64,000 nt of DNA from Arachis hypogaea (GCF_003086295.3 NC_092039.1:67847649-67911648), one strand, 5' to 3'. Positions 43,492 to 54,984 are shown, counted from the stretch's first letter. The notes: generated by a model not told the origin, from the letters alone. Numbers and translations: made by a program.

Positions 43492-43540
43492 CAAGGACTC
43501 CACCAAATGTCCAACTTAAGGACTTTAACTAAAAGTGCTA

Positions 43541-43562
43541 GGTGGGAGACACCCCACCATGG
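43541..43562 (+). other. conserved post-ORF block
   Basis: GGTGGGAGACACCCCACC plus ATGG, palindromic (GGTGGG..CCCACC). It also lies 3' of the protease remnant on the minus strand at 283-310. It is analogous in position to GGGAGGCAACCCA of family 1. Confidence 0.6.
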
Positions 43563-43844
43563 TAAACTCTTTCCACTCTCTTCTAACCTTGTTTAATAAG
43601 TGATTTGAGTTGCCATTGTAGGTAGGTCTGCATATCATAATTAGCTTGTTTGTATACATTAGTAGCTAGAATATTGACATGTATGTTGTGATTAGTAGAA
43701 ATAGAATAAATCTCAAAACCAACTTGCATTTTAGAAAGTGTAGGTTTTTGACTAAATAAGGAGTTGTAGGCACCATGGGGAGTTTTTGGGCAAGTAGAGC
43801 TTTTAGGCATTATCCTTTTCAAAAAAAAAAAGGGGGGGGGGGGG

Positions 43845-44470
43845 GGTGGACGCGCGCGCACGCGTCCATGAGCGGATGCATCACCACCCATATTCCAGAG
43901 AGTTGGGCCTCTCCTAGGTCAGCGTTGTGCCTCGAGCCCAACTCACTTCACGCTTAAGCGCACTACGTGCGTGCGCGCCATACAAACATAGGGAGTAGCA
44001 CGCGTGCGCGCACCTGCCACGAACGCGTCGAATTGCTGCTGCAAGAACTTGCGCCAAGCTCCAGAGAGTTAAGCCAGCTCTGGGCCAACCGTAAGCCTCT
44101 GGCCAAATTCAAGTCGCGCGTACGCGTACCTTACGCGTACGCGTCCATATGACAAGAGAAGAAAACGACGCGGCCGCACGCATCGTGCTTGCGCGCTTTA
44201 GGGTAAACCACCAATTGTGCGCGAACGCGCACATGCCGCATACGCGCAGGCCCCGTTGTGCAACCACCAGGCCATTGACCAGAGAGTTAGGCCTCCTATG
44301 GGCCAACCTTAAGCCTACAGCCCAACTCCTTTCACGCGTGCGCGCACGATACGCGCTCGCGTCCTTAACCATTTCGACCTTCCGCGCTTAAGCGCGCTGT
44401 ACGCGCACGCGTAGGTCCCTAGTGTCATCAATGCACGCGGACGCGCAATGTGCGCGCTCGCGTTGTTTTA
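43845..44470 (+). repeat. CGCG/ACGCGT palindrome array of element L
   Basis: Many copies of CGCGTACGCG, GCGCGCACGCG and related palindromes with spacers containing GAGAGTTAGGCC and GGGCCAAC phrases at roughly 230-240-bp intervals (43900, 44065, 44280). GC-rich against an AT-rich element. A 15-nt G run precedes it at 43832-43846. Confidence 0.75.
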
Positions 44471-45674
44471 AAATAATGATAACCATAACGCTCAACGAGC
44501 GTCGCGCAGTCGCGCTCTTCTTCCTCCCCAACCTCCATTTCCATTTCTGCAACTCCCATAACCTCCCTGCTCTGCCGGCGACCACCACCGCACGGCTACC
44601 CCACCTTCCCTCTCCTCTCTCCTCTTCTCCCTATCACCCCCATCTCCGATTCCTCCCTTCCTCCTCCCACTTCGGCCGCCACTGTTGCTCCACCGGCTAC
44701 CACCACCGGACGGGCACCCTCTTTCCTTCTCTCCTCACGCCCACCCCCATTCACTCTCTCTCTCTCTCACCAACGCACCACCACTCACTCTCTCCTTCTG
44801 CTCTCTGGCCGAACCGCCGCCGCGGCCGTCTTCACCGCCACCGTCCACGGCCCTGCCCAGTCCCATTTCCCTCTCCATTCTCGGTTTTCCCCCGCCCCAG
44901 GTTCCTGCTCCAATTTTCGTTTTCATTAATTTTTTATTTCTGTTAATTACTTTAATTTTCTGTTAGATAGTTTGCATTCAAATGTTGTATGTTAGGATTA
45001 GTTAGAAATAACTGCGGTTAGGTAGCTAGGGCTGGATAGAGGATTCTAGGCCTGATAAGTGCTCCGTTTGTGTTTATTCTCTGTTTGTTTGCTTGTCTGC
45101 TAAGTGTGAATTTTGAGTTGCTCTGTATGCAATTTGTGCTGCCTGAATGCCTTATTATTGCTACTGTGATTAATTGATACTGTAATGATGCTGTTTGTGC
45201 TAATTTGCTATCCGGGAACGTCCAATTTTAAGCCGAGATGCTGCCCAATTTTCAAGAAATTTAATCTCATTTTGATCTCTATTACGAATTTGAGCCAATT
45301 CTCGTTATTTTCAACTTCCGGGATTTGCATAAACATTGTAAACATGATTTGTGTGCTTGAAAGGTGCATTTCTCATCATACTACTAATATAATCTCACTT
45401 GTACAAATCATTGACTTCTTTACTTACCAACTTCACGCTTACTTGCATTTTAAACCATTTGACCATTCTTTTGAGTCATGATGATGAACATGCCTACTCC
45501 TTTAGAATTGTTCACATAGTTTGAAACATTGAATTCCTGGTTTTAAAGCCGGCTGTCCATGTTTCAATATTTCATTCACATCATGTTTGCTTGCCATCTA
45601 TTTTACATCCTGAACATGTTCTACTTGCTCCATGCTAAGTGATTAATTGCCTATATTTTATTCCATTTTTCAGG
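44471..45674 (+). other. region between palindrome array and ORF2
   Basis: 44510-44910 is C/T-rich and gives Pro/His/Ser-rich frames with no domain. 44911-45674 is T-rich with no frame. It ends in a good splice-acceptor-like site (TTCCATTTTTCAG, 45661-45673) immediately before the ORF2 ATG. An intron that brings ORF2 to the front of a spliced message is possible; such splicing is documented for the envelope-class element Bagy-2. Confidence 0.45.
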
Positions 45675-46973
45675 ATGTCGGATAAAGGAAAAGGAAAAGC
45701 ATCATCTTCCAAAAAGAGAAAGAAAACCCCAAACCCCATTTTTGCCTCATTGCTTGCCTATGCTCAAAACCCTTTAAATGACATAGATAAGGCAAACCAA
45801 TCGCTACCGGCTCAGGATATGGTCAAATTTCCCAATCTCTATTGTGAACTCAGATTCCCAAACTACAATTCAAAGAATCTGAATACTGAGAAGAAACTGC
45901 TTATTCCATCAGATTTGACCGACATCATCCACCAGCGTATTGACCGGATGGGTTTGACTTTTCTAGATAGGGAATTGAGCCGGGTGAACCGGTCTTGGGT
46001 ACAGGAGTTCTACTGCAATTTCTTCCACCACACCCTTGATTCGGTATTTGTTAGGGGGATTGAGGTACCCATCACAGAGCAGGCCATAGAGGATGCCCTT
46101 ACTTGCCGGCCTAAGACCAGTGACACTGATGCATTCATGCAGGCCGAGATAGACCTTCATTGCATGACTTTTGACTTTGAGGCATTGAGGGCAGTGGTAG
46201 CCACTCCAGATGCTCCTTGGGTTATGGATGCCGATAACACAGCAGCCAAGGGGATGAACTTTAGTTATCTGAGCCGAGAGGCCAAGACTTGGCAGCAGAT
46301 TTTCGCTCATTACGTCATGCCTACGACTCACTTCACAGAGATCCCAGTTGCTATGTTGATCCTGATCAGCTGTGTGATGGAGGGAAAAAAGGTTTACTAC
46401 CCCCAGCTGATCAGGCGGTTCATGTGGAGAGCCCACATCCGAGGTATCTTTCCGTTTCCGGTTTTGGTCACTCAGATGATTCAGTGGGCCGGAGTTCCGT
46501 GGCACCAGGATGATGTATCACCCCCTCCACCGCTCCCTCAGAAGGAGCCAGTTACTATTTCGTGGGGATCCTGGGTGCACGAGAGGCCCGCCTCGCGCCG
46601 TAGATCTCGAGCCAGAGCAGCAGTTGAGGGAGCTGGACCCTCTGCATCATCAGCCCCTGCGGGAGCATCTACCGCAGCCGCACCTCAGCCGATGTACTTA
46701 TTAGTTCAGCGTCTCTTCCGGTACATGGAGCGCAGTAAGCGCCAGATCATGCGCCGCCTGGATCGGATTGACCAGATGTTTGTGGCCCAGGGCCTTGAGC
46801 TACCCCCGCTACCAGAGTCTTCCGGTTCCGATGAGGAGACAGATTTACAGACTGAGGGTATTCATGCGGATGAGCCAGCACATATGGAGGCACCACAGAC
46901 ACAGGAGTCTCAGCCGGTACCACAGCCACAGCCAGAGCCTACCGGTGTACCTATCCCTGATCCTCAGGATTAG
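45675..46973 (+). CDS. element L ORF2: putative plant transposon protein, 432 aa
   Basis: M at 45675 (MSDKGKGKASSSKKRKK) is chosen because it follows an acceptor-like site and matches the basic starts at 7847 and 63950; an upstream ATG at 45639 is less likely. Residues ~60-290 form the domain found in plant Athila-type envelope-position ORFs: RSWVQEFYCNFFHHT, VFVRGIEVPITEQAIEDAL, TWQQIFAHYVMPTTHFTEI, LILISCVMEGKKVYYPQLI. A Ser/Ala/Arg-rich linker, a helix RLFRYMERSKRQIMRRLDRID and an acidic Gln/Pro-rich tail follow. No transmembrane segment or signal peptide, so an envelope function has no direct support. Fully open. Function unknown. Confidence 0.75.
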   Translation: MSDKGKGKASSSKKRKKTPNPIFASLLAYAQNPLNDIDKANQSLPAQDMVKFPNLYCELRFPNYNSKNLNTEKKLLIPSDLTDIIHQRIDRMGLTFLDRELSRVNRSWVQEFYCNFFHHTLDSVFVRGIEVPITEQAIEDALTCRPKTSDTDAFMQAEIDLHCMTFDFEALRAVVATPDAPWVMDADNTAAKGMNFSYLSREAKTWQQIFAHYVMPTTHFTEIPVAMLILISCVMEGKKVYYPQLIRRFMWRAHIRGIFPFPVLVTQMIQWAGVPWHQDDVSPPPPLPQKEPVTISWGSWVHERPASRRRSRARAAVEGAGPSASSAPAGASTAAAPQPMYLLVQRLFRYMERSKRQIMRRLDRIDQMFVAQGLELPPLPESSGSDEETDLQTEGIHADEPAHMEAPQTQESQPVPQPQPEPTGVPIPDPQD

Positions 46974-47013
46974 CATCGAGGACGATGCTTAATCTTAAGT
47001 GTGGGGAGGTAGC
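46972..47013 (+). promoter_or_regulatory. internal hairpin plus polypurine-like tract
   Basis: AGCATCG-AGGA-CGATGCT (46972-46989) overlaps the ORF2 stop codon (TAG 46971-46973) and is followed by TAATCTTAAGTGTGGGGAGG. The purine run equals that before the 3' LTR (48790-48800), so it may act as a second, internal plus-strand primer. Confidence 0.6.
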
Positions 47014-48762
47014 CGGTGGCATCATTAGATACCGGTGAACATTTTGGCCACTTTACTAGCTATCTTACTTTGCACACTCTTTGTATATATTTGATGTATT
47101 TTGAGTCTATTTTGGATACTTTTACTGCTTGATACGTTTACTACTTATTTTGGATTTTATTTTGGATTTTAGATACTTTGATGCTTATGGATATCCTTAG
47201 ATGTTTTGGATGATAGATTTCATACTTTTACTTTTAGTTTAACTTTTCTTTATACATTTTTGCATATCTTTCTTTTTAGTTCGTGGTTGTGATTAGAAAT
47301 CACGCTTTGACTTGCAAACACTTAGTCACCCTTTTTGCATAAGAAATTGGTTTTGAAGTGAAAAAGGAAAGGGTGAACTAAGAAAATTTTTGGATTTTTC
47401 AAATCACAACAATGCTTAGTCAAACATTGAAATTTTCCAAAGAGTTTAAATATAGGGCATTAACCCAATTGATTGAAAGGAAAATTTTTGGTAAAACTTG
47501 CTTGAATTTCATACTTTGTGAAGCATGTATTGAATTGAGAACACAAGCTTGTGAGACTTGAGCCTATTGATGTGGTTACATTTTATAGCCACTTATTTCC
47601 CATTCTTGTGTGAAATTGTTCTCTTTCCATGATAGTAATCCTTGATTTGCTTGATTCTATATGTCTATTTATTTCTTGTATTTATGCATTTATATGATTG
47701 AGGCCATTACTTCATTAGCCACTTACCCAAATAGCCAACCCTTTATTCACCATTGTTAGCCAATTTTGAGCCTATGCTTAACCAACTTGTCTTCAATTTA
47801 GCACATTACAAGCCCAAGGCGAAAAACCAAGAAAAGTCCTTGCTTGGATCTTTGATTAGTCTAGGCTAGTGAGAGTGTTCATTATTCAAAGTTGGTGAGG
47901 TTTGGGAACTTTGGAGGGGATAAGAGGGGTAGTACACTTTTATGTTTAGGAATTGGGTACATACTCATGTATTGATTAAATGAATAGACCTTATGCATTG
48001 ATGCTCTTGTATATAGTTTGACAAAAGAAAAAGAAATGAAAAAAAATGATGAAAAGGAAAGGAAATAAAAATGAAAGAAAAGAAAGAAAAAAATGTATAT
48101 GGAAAAAGAAAATAATAAAAAGGGGACAAATTGCCCCAAAGTGAAGTCAATAAAAAGGAATCAATGCATAGGTGTTATGAATCAAATAAGGATGCATGAA
48201 TATGTAAGAAAAAGTGAAGAATGGGTAGTTAGAGTAGTTTGAATTTGTATAGGTCACTATATAGGTTAGGTGGGAAAGTCTATGCTAATCAAAGATTCAA
48301 ATCCTAGTCCACTTAACCATAAGTGATCCTACCTTGACCTTAACCCCATTACAACCTAAATGAAAAGACCTCATGATGAATGTATGCATGCATTGAATAA
48401 ATGTTGATTGTTAGAAGGAAATCAAATTTTGGAAAGCTTGTTAGAAGAGAATTGAGTGATTAACCCTTAAACACTTGAGTGAATAGAGCGGATACACATC
48501 CGGTGAGGGTTCAAAAGTTCAACTACATGTGTTCACCCATATTATCTATATTCTTGCAAGTTTAAACTCTTTTTGATAAATCAATACAATTGTGGTTTGT
48601 AATTGATTCCTATTGCCTAGCCCTTATGCTTACACATGCTCTCTTGGTAATTTGATGTGTTTGAATTAAGCATTTCCTTTTGCTTAGACAATTGCATTTA
48701 GGTAGGATTCATGTAGTTTAGTTGCATTCAATAAATGTCATTACCCTTAGTTCCTTCTTAAT
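47014..48762 (+). other. 3' untranslated region of element L
   Basis: No supported frame. A-rich tract 48010-48125. Its last ~680 bp (from 48121) are repeated at 49125-49806. Confidence 0.7.
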
Positions 48763-48801
48763 TTAGCATGAGGACATGCTAAGGCTTAAGTGTGGGGAGG
48801 T
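48763..48801 (+). promoter_or_regulatory. terminal hairpin plus polypurine tract (first copy)
   Basis: TTAGCATG-AGGA-CATGCTAA (48763-48782), then GGCTTAAGTGTGGGGAGGT and the partial LTR start TGACAAAC at 48802. Confidence 0.7.
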
Positions 48802-49767
48802 TGACAAACCCCAATTTGACGGTTTGTCTTGTATTGAATTTAGAGCATCTTGATAGCCTTTTGCCACATTTAGCCTATGAATTAGCATGGTTTTGTTATC
48901 TCTCCCATATTTGTGCTTAAGTGTAAAAATATGCTTTTAAACCTTATTTTAATGAATTCTAAATTTCTCTTTGATTCCATAAGATGCCTTGATGTGTTTG
49001 CTAGTAATCTCAGGTTGAAATAGGCTGGGCATGGATCAAAGGAAGCAAGGAAGGAAGCATGCAAGTGGAGAGAAGCACAAAAAGCCAAAGAATTGATCTT
49101 TGCCAAGCACGCGCACGCGCACAAAGGGGACAAATTGCCCCAAAGTGAAGTCAATAAAAAGGAATCAATGCATAGGTGTTATGAATCAAATAAGGATGCA
49201 TGAATATGTAAGAAAAAGTGAAGAATGGGTAGTTAGAGTAGTTTGAATTTGTATAGGTCACTATATAGGTTAGGTGGGAAAGTCTATGCTAATCAAAGAT
49301 TCAAATCCTAGTCCACTTAACCATAAGTGATCCTACCTTGACCTTAACCCCATTACAACCTAAATGAAAAGACCTCATAATGAATGTATGCATGCATTGA
49401 ATAAATGTTGATTGTTAGAAGGAAATCAAATTTTGGAAAGCTTGATTAGAAGAGAATTGAGTGATTAACCCTTAAACACTTGAGTGAATAGAGCGGATAC
49501 ACATCCGGTGAGGGTTCAAAAGTTCAACTACATGTGTTCACCCATATTATCTATATTCTTGCAAGTTTAAACTCTTTTTGATAAATCAATACAATTGTGG
49601 TTTGGAATTGATTCCTATTGCCTAGCCCTTATGCTTACACATGCTCTCTTGGTAATTTGATGTGTTTGAATTAAGCATTTCCTTTTGCTTAGACAATTGC
49701 ATTTAGGTAGGATTCATGTAGTTTAGTTGCATTCAATAAATGTCATTACCCTTAGTTCCTTCTTAAT

Positions 49768-49806
49768 TTAGCATGAGGACATGCTAAGGCTTAAGTGTGG
49801 GGAGGT
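49768..49806 (+). promoter_or_regulatory. terminal hairpin plus polypurine tract (second copy)
   Basis: Same sequence as 48763-48801, directly before the complete 3' LTR at 49807. Confidence 0.7.
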
Positions 49807-51256
49807 TGACAAACCCCAATTTGACGGTTTGTCTTGTATTGAATTTAGAGCATCTTGATAGCCTTTTGCCACATTTAGCCTATGAATTAGCATGGTTTTG
49901 TTATCTCTCCCATATTTGTGCTTAAGTGTAAAAATATGCTTTTAAACCTTATTTTAATGAATTCTAAATTTCTCTTTGATTCCATAAGATGCCTTGATGT
50001 GTTTGCTAGTAATCTCAGGTTGAAATAGGCTGGGCATGGATCAAAGGAAGCAAGGAAGGAAGCATGCAAGTGGAGAGAAGCACAAAAAGCCAAAGAATTG
50101 ACCTTTGCCAAGCACGCGTACGCGCACAAGGCGCTTGCGCGCACATCGCAGAATTGGCTGAGGACGCGCACGCGTACCGTGCGCGCACGCGTCGTAGCCG
50201 CACGTGATTCTTTTATTACAACACGTGTCTGGCGATTTTGGAGGGTTTTCAGCAACCAACTTTGGCGCCAAAATGCATATAAGAGCCAAGGATTGAAGGG
50301 GATTTACACACATTCACATCCATAGACTAATTTTAGATCATTAGTTACATTTTGTAGAGAGAGAAACTCCAACTTCTCTCTAGGATTCATCTTCATTCTC
50401 TCAATTCTCTCTAGGATTCATCTTCATTTTCTCAATTCTCAACCATTCCTTGGTGAGATCTATTACAACACTCAATTTACTTTGTTCATGTTGTAGATCC
50501 TCTTCTCTAATCTCATTAGTGTTTGTAATTGTTCAATTCCCATAAGTCTTAGATTCAATTTTGTTGTTATTGGATTCTATTGATTCATTGAAGATTTCAT
50601 TTTCATTGTTGTTCATTGTTGATTGTTGTTAATCTCTTGTATTGAATTGCTTTGATTCTAATTCTCTTCTCTCCATTTTACTATGTCTTTCATTCTTGCT
50701 CTCCAAGTGTTTGAGAAAATGCCAACTTTAGATATGGAATAGTATCCCCTCACTTGGCCTAGGGGTTGAGTCATTGGAGACACTTGAATAATGGATGTCA
50801 ATTGTTGATTAAGAATTGAGGATTGCTAATTGACTTGGAGTGCACTAAAGCTAGACTTCCCTAGGGTAAGACTAGGACTTGTGACTCAAGTTAGTTACTT
50901 TTACTTGACTTTCCTCTATAATTAGGGGTTGACTAAGTGAAGCAACACTCCTTTGTTATCACAATTGAAGGAAACTATAGTGATGGAACTTCCAATGTTC
51001 AACCTTGGCCAAGGCTTTTAATATTGATTGATTGTTGTTTTCTTTTATTAGCACTTTTATGCCACACTCTTTAAGCCACAAAAGACCACTTAACCAATAA
51101 CATGCATCCTTGTAGCATTCCTAGGGAAGAACGACTCGGGACTAATACTCTCAGTTATAGATTGTAGATTTGTTTGATGATGGATTTTGCGTCGGTTTAG
51201 ACTATACTACGATTGATTACTTGATAATTTCTAAACCGTCAAAAATTCATTTGTCA
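49807..51256 (+). repeat. 3' LTR of element L
   Basis: 1450 bp, same ends as the 5' LTR, followed by the CGCAC duplication. Confidence 0.92.
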
Positions 51257-54200
51257 CGCACAAAGATACTGTGTTCCTTCTGAATCTCTGCTTTCCTACT
51301 GCTTTCATCCAATCATTCTTACTCCTTTCCATGGCAAGCTGTATGTTGGGGGATCACCGTTGTCAATGGCTACCATCCGTCCTCTTAGTGAAAATGATCC
51401 AGGTGTGCTGTCCCCGTACGGCTAATCATCTGTCGGTTCTCGATCATGTAAAAATAGGATTTGCTATCCTTTTGCGTTGTCACCACGCCCTATAGTTGCG
51501 AGTTTGAAGCTCGTCACAGTCATTCAATCCCTGAATCCTACTCGGAATACCACAGACAAGGTTTAGACTTTCCAGATTCTCAAAAATGCTGCCAATGGAT
51601 TCTAGCTTATACTATGAAGATTCTGATTAAGGAATCCAAGAGACATTCATTCAAGCTTATTTTCATGTAGAACGAAAGTGGTTGTCAGGCACACGTTCAT
51701 AAGTGAGAATGGTGATGAGCATCACATAATCATCACATTCATCAGGTTCTTGGGTGGGAATAGATATCTTAGAATAAGAATAAGCGTGAATTGAATAGAA
51801 GAACAATAGTACTTTTCATTAATACTCGAGGTACAGCAGAGCTCCACACCTTAATCTATGGTGTGTAGAAACTTCACCGTTAAAAATACATAAGTGATAA
51901 TGGTCCAGGCATGGCCGAGAGGCCAGCCTCCAAAACATGATCAAAGGATCAAAAGATAATCCAAAGATGTCTAATACAATAGTAAAATGTCCTATTTATA
52001 CTAGACTAGTTATTAGGGTTTACAGAAATAAGTAAATGATGCAGAAATCTACTTCCGGGCCCACTTGATATGTGCTTGGGCTGAGCTTGAGCTTTACACG
52101 TGCAGAGGCTTCTCTTGGAGTTAAACGCCAAGTTGTAATGTGTAATTGGCGTTTAACTCTGGTTTGTGACGTGTTTCTGGCGTTTTACTCCAGAATGCAG
52201 CATGGAACTGGCGTTGAACGCCAGTTTGTGTCGTCTAAACTCAAATAAAGTATGAACTATTATATATTTTTGAAAAGCCGTAGATGTCTACTTTCCAACG
52301 CAATTAAGAGCATACTATTTGGAGTTCTCTAGCTCCAGAAAATCCATTTTGAGTGCAGGGAGGTCAGAATCCAATAGCATCTGTAGTCCTTTTTCAGCCT
52401 CCTATCAGATTTTTGCTCAGGTCTCTCAATTTCATCCAGAAAATACCTGAAATCATAGAAAAACACACAAAATCATAGTAAAGTCTAGAAATGTGAATTT
52501 TGTATAAAAACTAATAAAAACATCCCTAAAAGTAGCTGGATCCTATTAAAAACTACCTAAAAACAATGCCAAAAAGTGTATAAATTATTCGCTCATCAGC
52601 AATCAGCTCGTGAATCAAGAGTCCAAGAGATACACACTTAAGCTGTCGCCCAATGACTACATTGAGCTCAGATATAATGGAAGTGGTTGTCAAGCACGTG
52701 TTCATGGAATTGAGAATGATGATGAGCGTCACGAATCATCACATTCATAATGTTGAAGTACGAGTGAATATCTAAGAATAGAGACAAGCGTAATTGAATG
52801 GAAAACAGTAGTAATTGCATTAATTCATTGAGACACAGCAGAGCTCCTCACCCCCAACCATGGGGTTTAGAGACTCATGCTGTCAGAGATACAATAAGGA
52901 ATGTAAAAATGTCGTAAGGTACAAAATAAATCTCTAAAAGTAGTTTTTATACTCAACTAGTAACCTAGGTTTACAGAAAATAAGTAACTAAGTGCAGAAA
53001 TCCATTTCTGGGGCCCACTTGGTGCGTGCTTGGGCTAAGCTTTGAAGCTTCCACGTGCATATGCCATTCTTGGAGTTAAACGCCAGCTTTGGTGCCAGTT
53101 TGGGCGTTTAACTCCAGTTTTGGTGCCCGTTCTGGTGTAAAAAAGGGTCTCTAACTGGCATTTGGATGCCAGTTTAGGCCATCAAATCTCGAGCAAAGTA
53201 TAGACTATTATACATTGCTGGAAAGCGCAAGATGTCTACTTTCCAACGCAATTGAGAGCGCTCCATTTGGGCCTCTGTAGCTCCAGAAAAGCCACTTCGA
53301 TGAAGAGAATTTACAATAAATTCCAAAACATCAATGAAGCTTAGTTTTACTTAGATGAGCGGGACTAGTAGCTTTTTGCTTCTGAACAGTTTTGGCATCT
53401 CACTTTATCCTTTGAAGTTTAGAATGATTGGCATCTATAGGAACTCAAAATTCAGATAGTGTTATTGATTCTCCTAGTTCAGTATGATGATTCTTGAACA
53501 CAGCTACTTATGAGTCTTGGTCGTGACCCTAAGCATATTGTTTTCCATTATTACCACCGGATACATAAATGCCACAGACACATGACTGGATGAACCTTTT
53601 CAGATTATGACTCAGCTTTGCTAGAGTCCTCAGTTAGAGGTGTCCAGAGTTCTTAAGTACACTCTTTTGTTTTGGATCATGACTTTAACCACTCAGTCTC
53701 AAACTTTTCACTTGGACCTTCATGACACAAGCACATGGTTAGGGACAGCTTGATTTAGCTACTTAGGCCATAATTTTATTCCCTTGGGCGCTCCTATCCA
53801 TTAATGCTCAAAGCCTTGGATCCTTTTTACCCTTGCCTTTTGGTTTAAATGGCTATTGACTTTTTCTGCTTGCTTTTTTCTTTTTCTTTCTTTATTTCTT
53901 TATTTTTTCGCCATTTTTTTCCCGCAAGCTTTTTCCTTTTCACTGTTTTTTCTTGCTTTAAGAATCAATTTTATGATTTTTTAGATTATCAATAACATTT
54001 CTCTTTGTTCATCATTCTTTCAAGAGCCAATAATTTTAACATTCATAAACTTCACTATAAAAAATATGCACTGTTCAAGCATTCATTCAGAAAACAAAAA
54101 GTATTGCCACCACATCAAAATAATTAAACTCATTTCAAGATAGAATTCGAAATTTAGTACTTCTTGTTCTTTTGCAATTAGAAACATTTTTCATTTAAGA

Positions 54201-54467
54201 AAGGTGAAGGATTTATGGGACATTCATAGCTTCAAGGCATAGACACTAGACACTAATGATCATGTAATAAAGACACAAACATAGACAAACATAAATCATA
54301 GGAAACCAAAAAACAGAAAGATAAGAGCAAGGAAATTAAAGAACGGGTCCACCTCAGTATGGCGGCTAGTTCTTCCTCTTGTAGATCCTATGGAGTGCTT
54401 GAGCTCCTCAATATCTCTTTCTTGCCTTTGTTGCTCCTCCCTCATAGCTTTTTGGTCCTCTCTGATT

Positions 54468-54741
54468 TCATGGAGGATAATGGAGTGCTTTTGGTGCTCC
54501 TATCCTTAGTTGCTCCCAATAGTTGTGTGGAGGGAAGTGCATCCCTTGAGGCATCTCAGGGATTTTTTTTATGAGAGACTTTCTCATGCTCTTTTTGAGG
54601 TCCATGAGAGGGCTCTCTTGTTTGCTCCATCCTCTTTCTAGTGATGGGCTTTTGAGATGAATCTCTCTATCTCCCATGACTCAGAGTTGTAAGCAATTGC
54701 CTTCCCTTTTCTCTTTTTAGAGGTTTCTCTGACCTTAGGTG
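54468..54741 (-). pseudogene. envelope-position ORF remnant of element E
   Basis: Starts MAPKVRETSKKRKGKA at 54741, continues past SES with tryptophan (the codon that is TGA in the copy at 7847) to ERFISKAHH and a stop. A second frame from 54677 holds MHFPPHNYWEQ, as in the copy at 7920-8000. Frameshifted remnant. Confidence 0.5.
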
Positions 54742-54984
54742 CCATTAATGGTTATTAAAAACAAAAAGCAAAGCTTTTTCCAACACCAAACTTAAAAGGT
54801 TTGCTCGTCCTCGAGGAAAGGAAGAAAGAAATAATTAGAAGAAGAAGAAAAGGAGGAGATGGAGGTGTGTGGCGAATGGGTTATGGGGAAGAGGGGTGTG
54901 AAGAGGAGGGAGAGTGAGGTGGGGTAGGTGGGGATCCTGTGGGGTCTACAGATCCTGAAGTGTCAAGGATTTCTCATCCATGCA

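Larger units (their letters stand above)
48121..50129 (+). repeat. tandem duplication of ~1004 bp across the 3' LTR start
   Basis: 48121-49124 (3' untranslated end, hairpin tract and first 323 bp of LTR) repeats as 49125-50129. Offset is 1004 bp before and 1005 bp after a 1-bp indel near 49443. The junction at 49123-49125 shows a short A/G microhomology (ACAA-GG with AAAA-GG). It created the partial LTR 48802-49124. Confidence 0.9.
40223..51256 (+). mobile_element. element L: young non-autonomous LTR retrotransposon (family 2), CGCAC target duplication
   Basis: Two 1450-bp LTRs (40223-41672, 49807-51256) flanked by CGCAC (40218-40222, 51257-51261). Intact tRNA-Asp primer site, ORF1 (41821-43491), CGCG palindrome array, ORF2 (45675-46973) and two hairpin/GTGTGGGGAGG tracts. 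A tandem duplication adds a partial extra LTR (48802-49124). There is no protease, RT, RNase H or integrase, so it must be moved by enzymes of a relative. It interrupts solo LTR K. Confidence 0.92.
39885..52598 (-). mobile_element. solo LTR K (family 1), GCAAT target duplication, split by element L
   Basis: K is 39885-40222 plus 51262-52598 (1675 bp of LTR), minus strand, with perfect GCAAT duplications at 39880-39884 and 52599-52603. It starts TGATGAGCGAATAATTT and ends GCCTATCA. The end contains a fossil LTR end (39959-39952) and fossil primer site (39945-39928), identical in plan to 15036-15110. No internal region exists, so it is a solo LTR. It lies in E's LTR. Confidence 0.9.

Noticed and set aside
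44422..44966. Pro/His/Ser-rich open frames
   Set aside because: C/T-rich untranslated region of element L; several overlapping frames are equally open, which signals composition.
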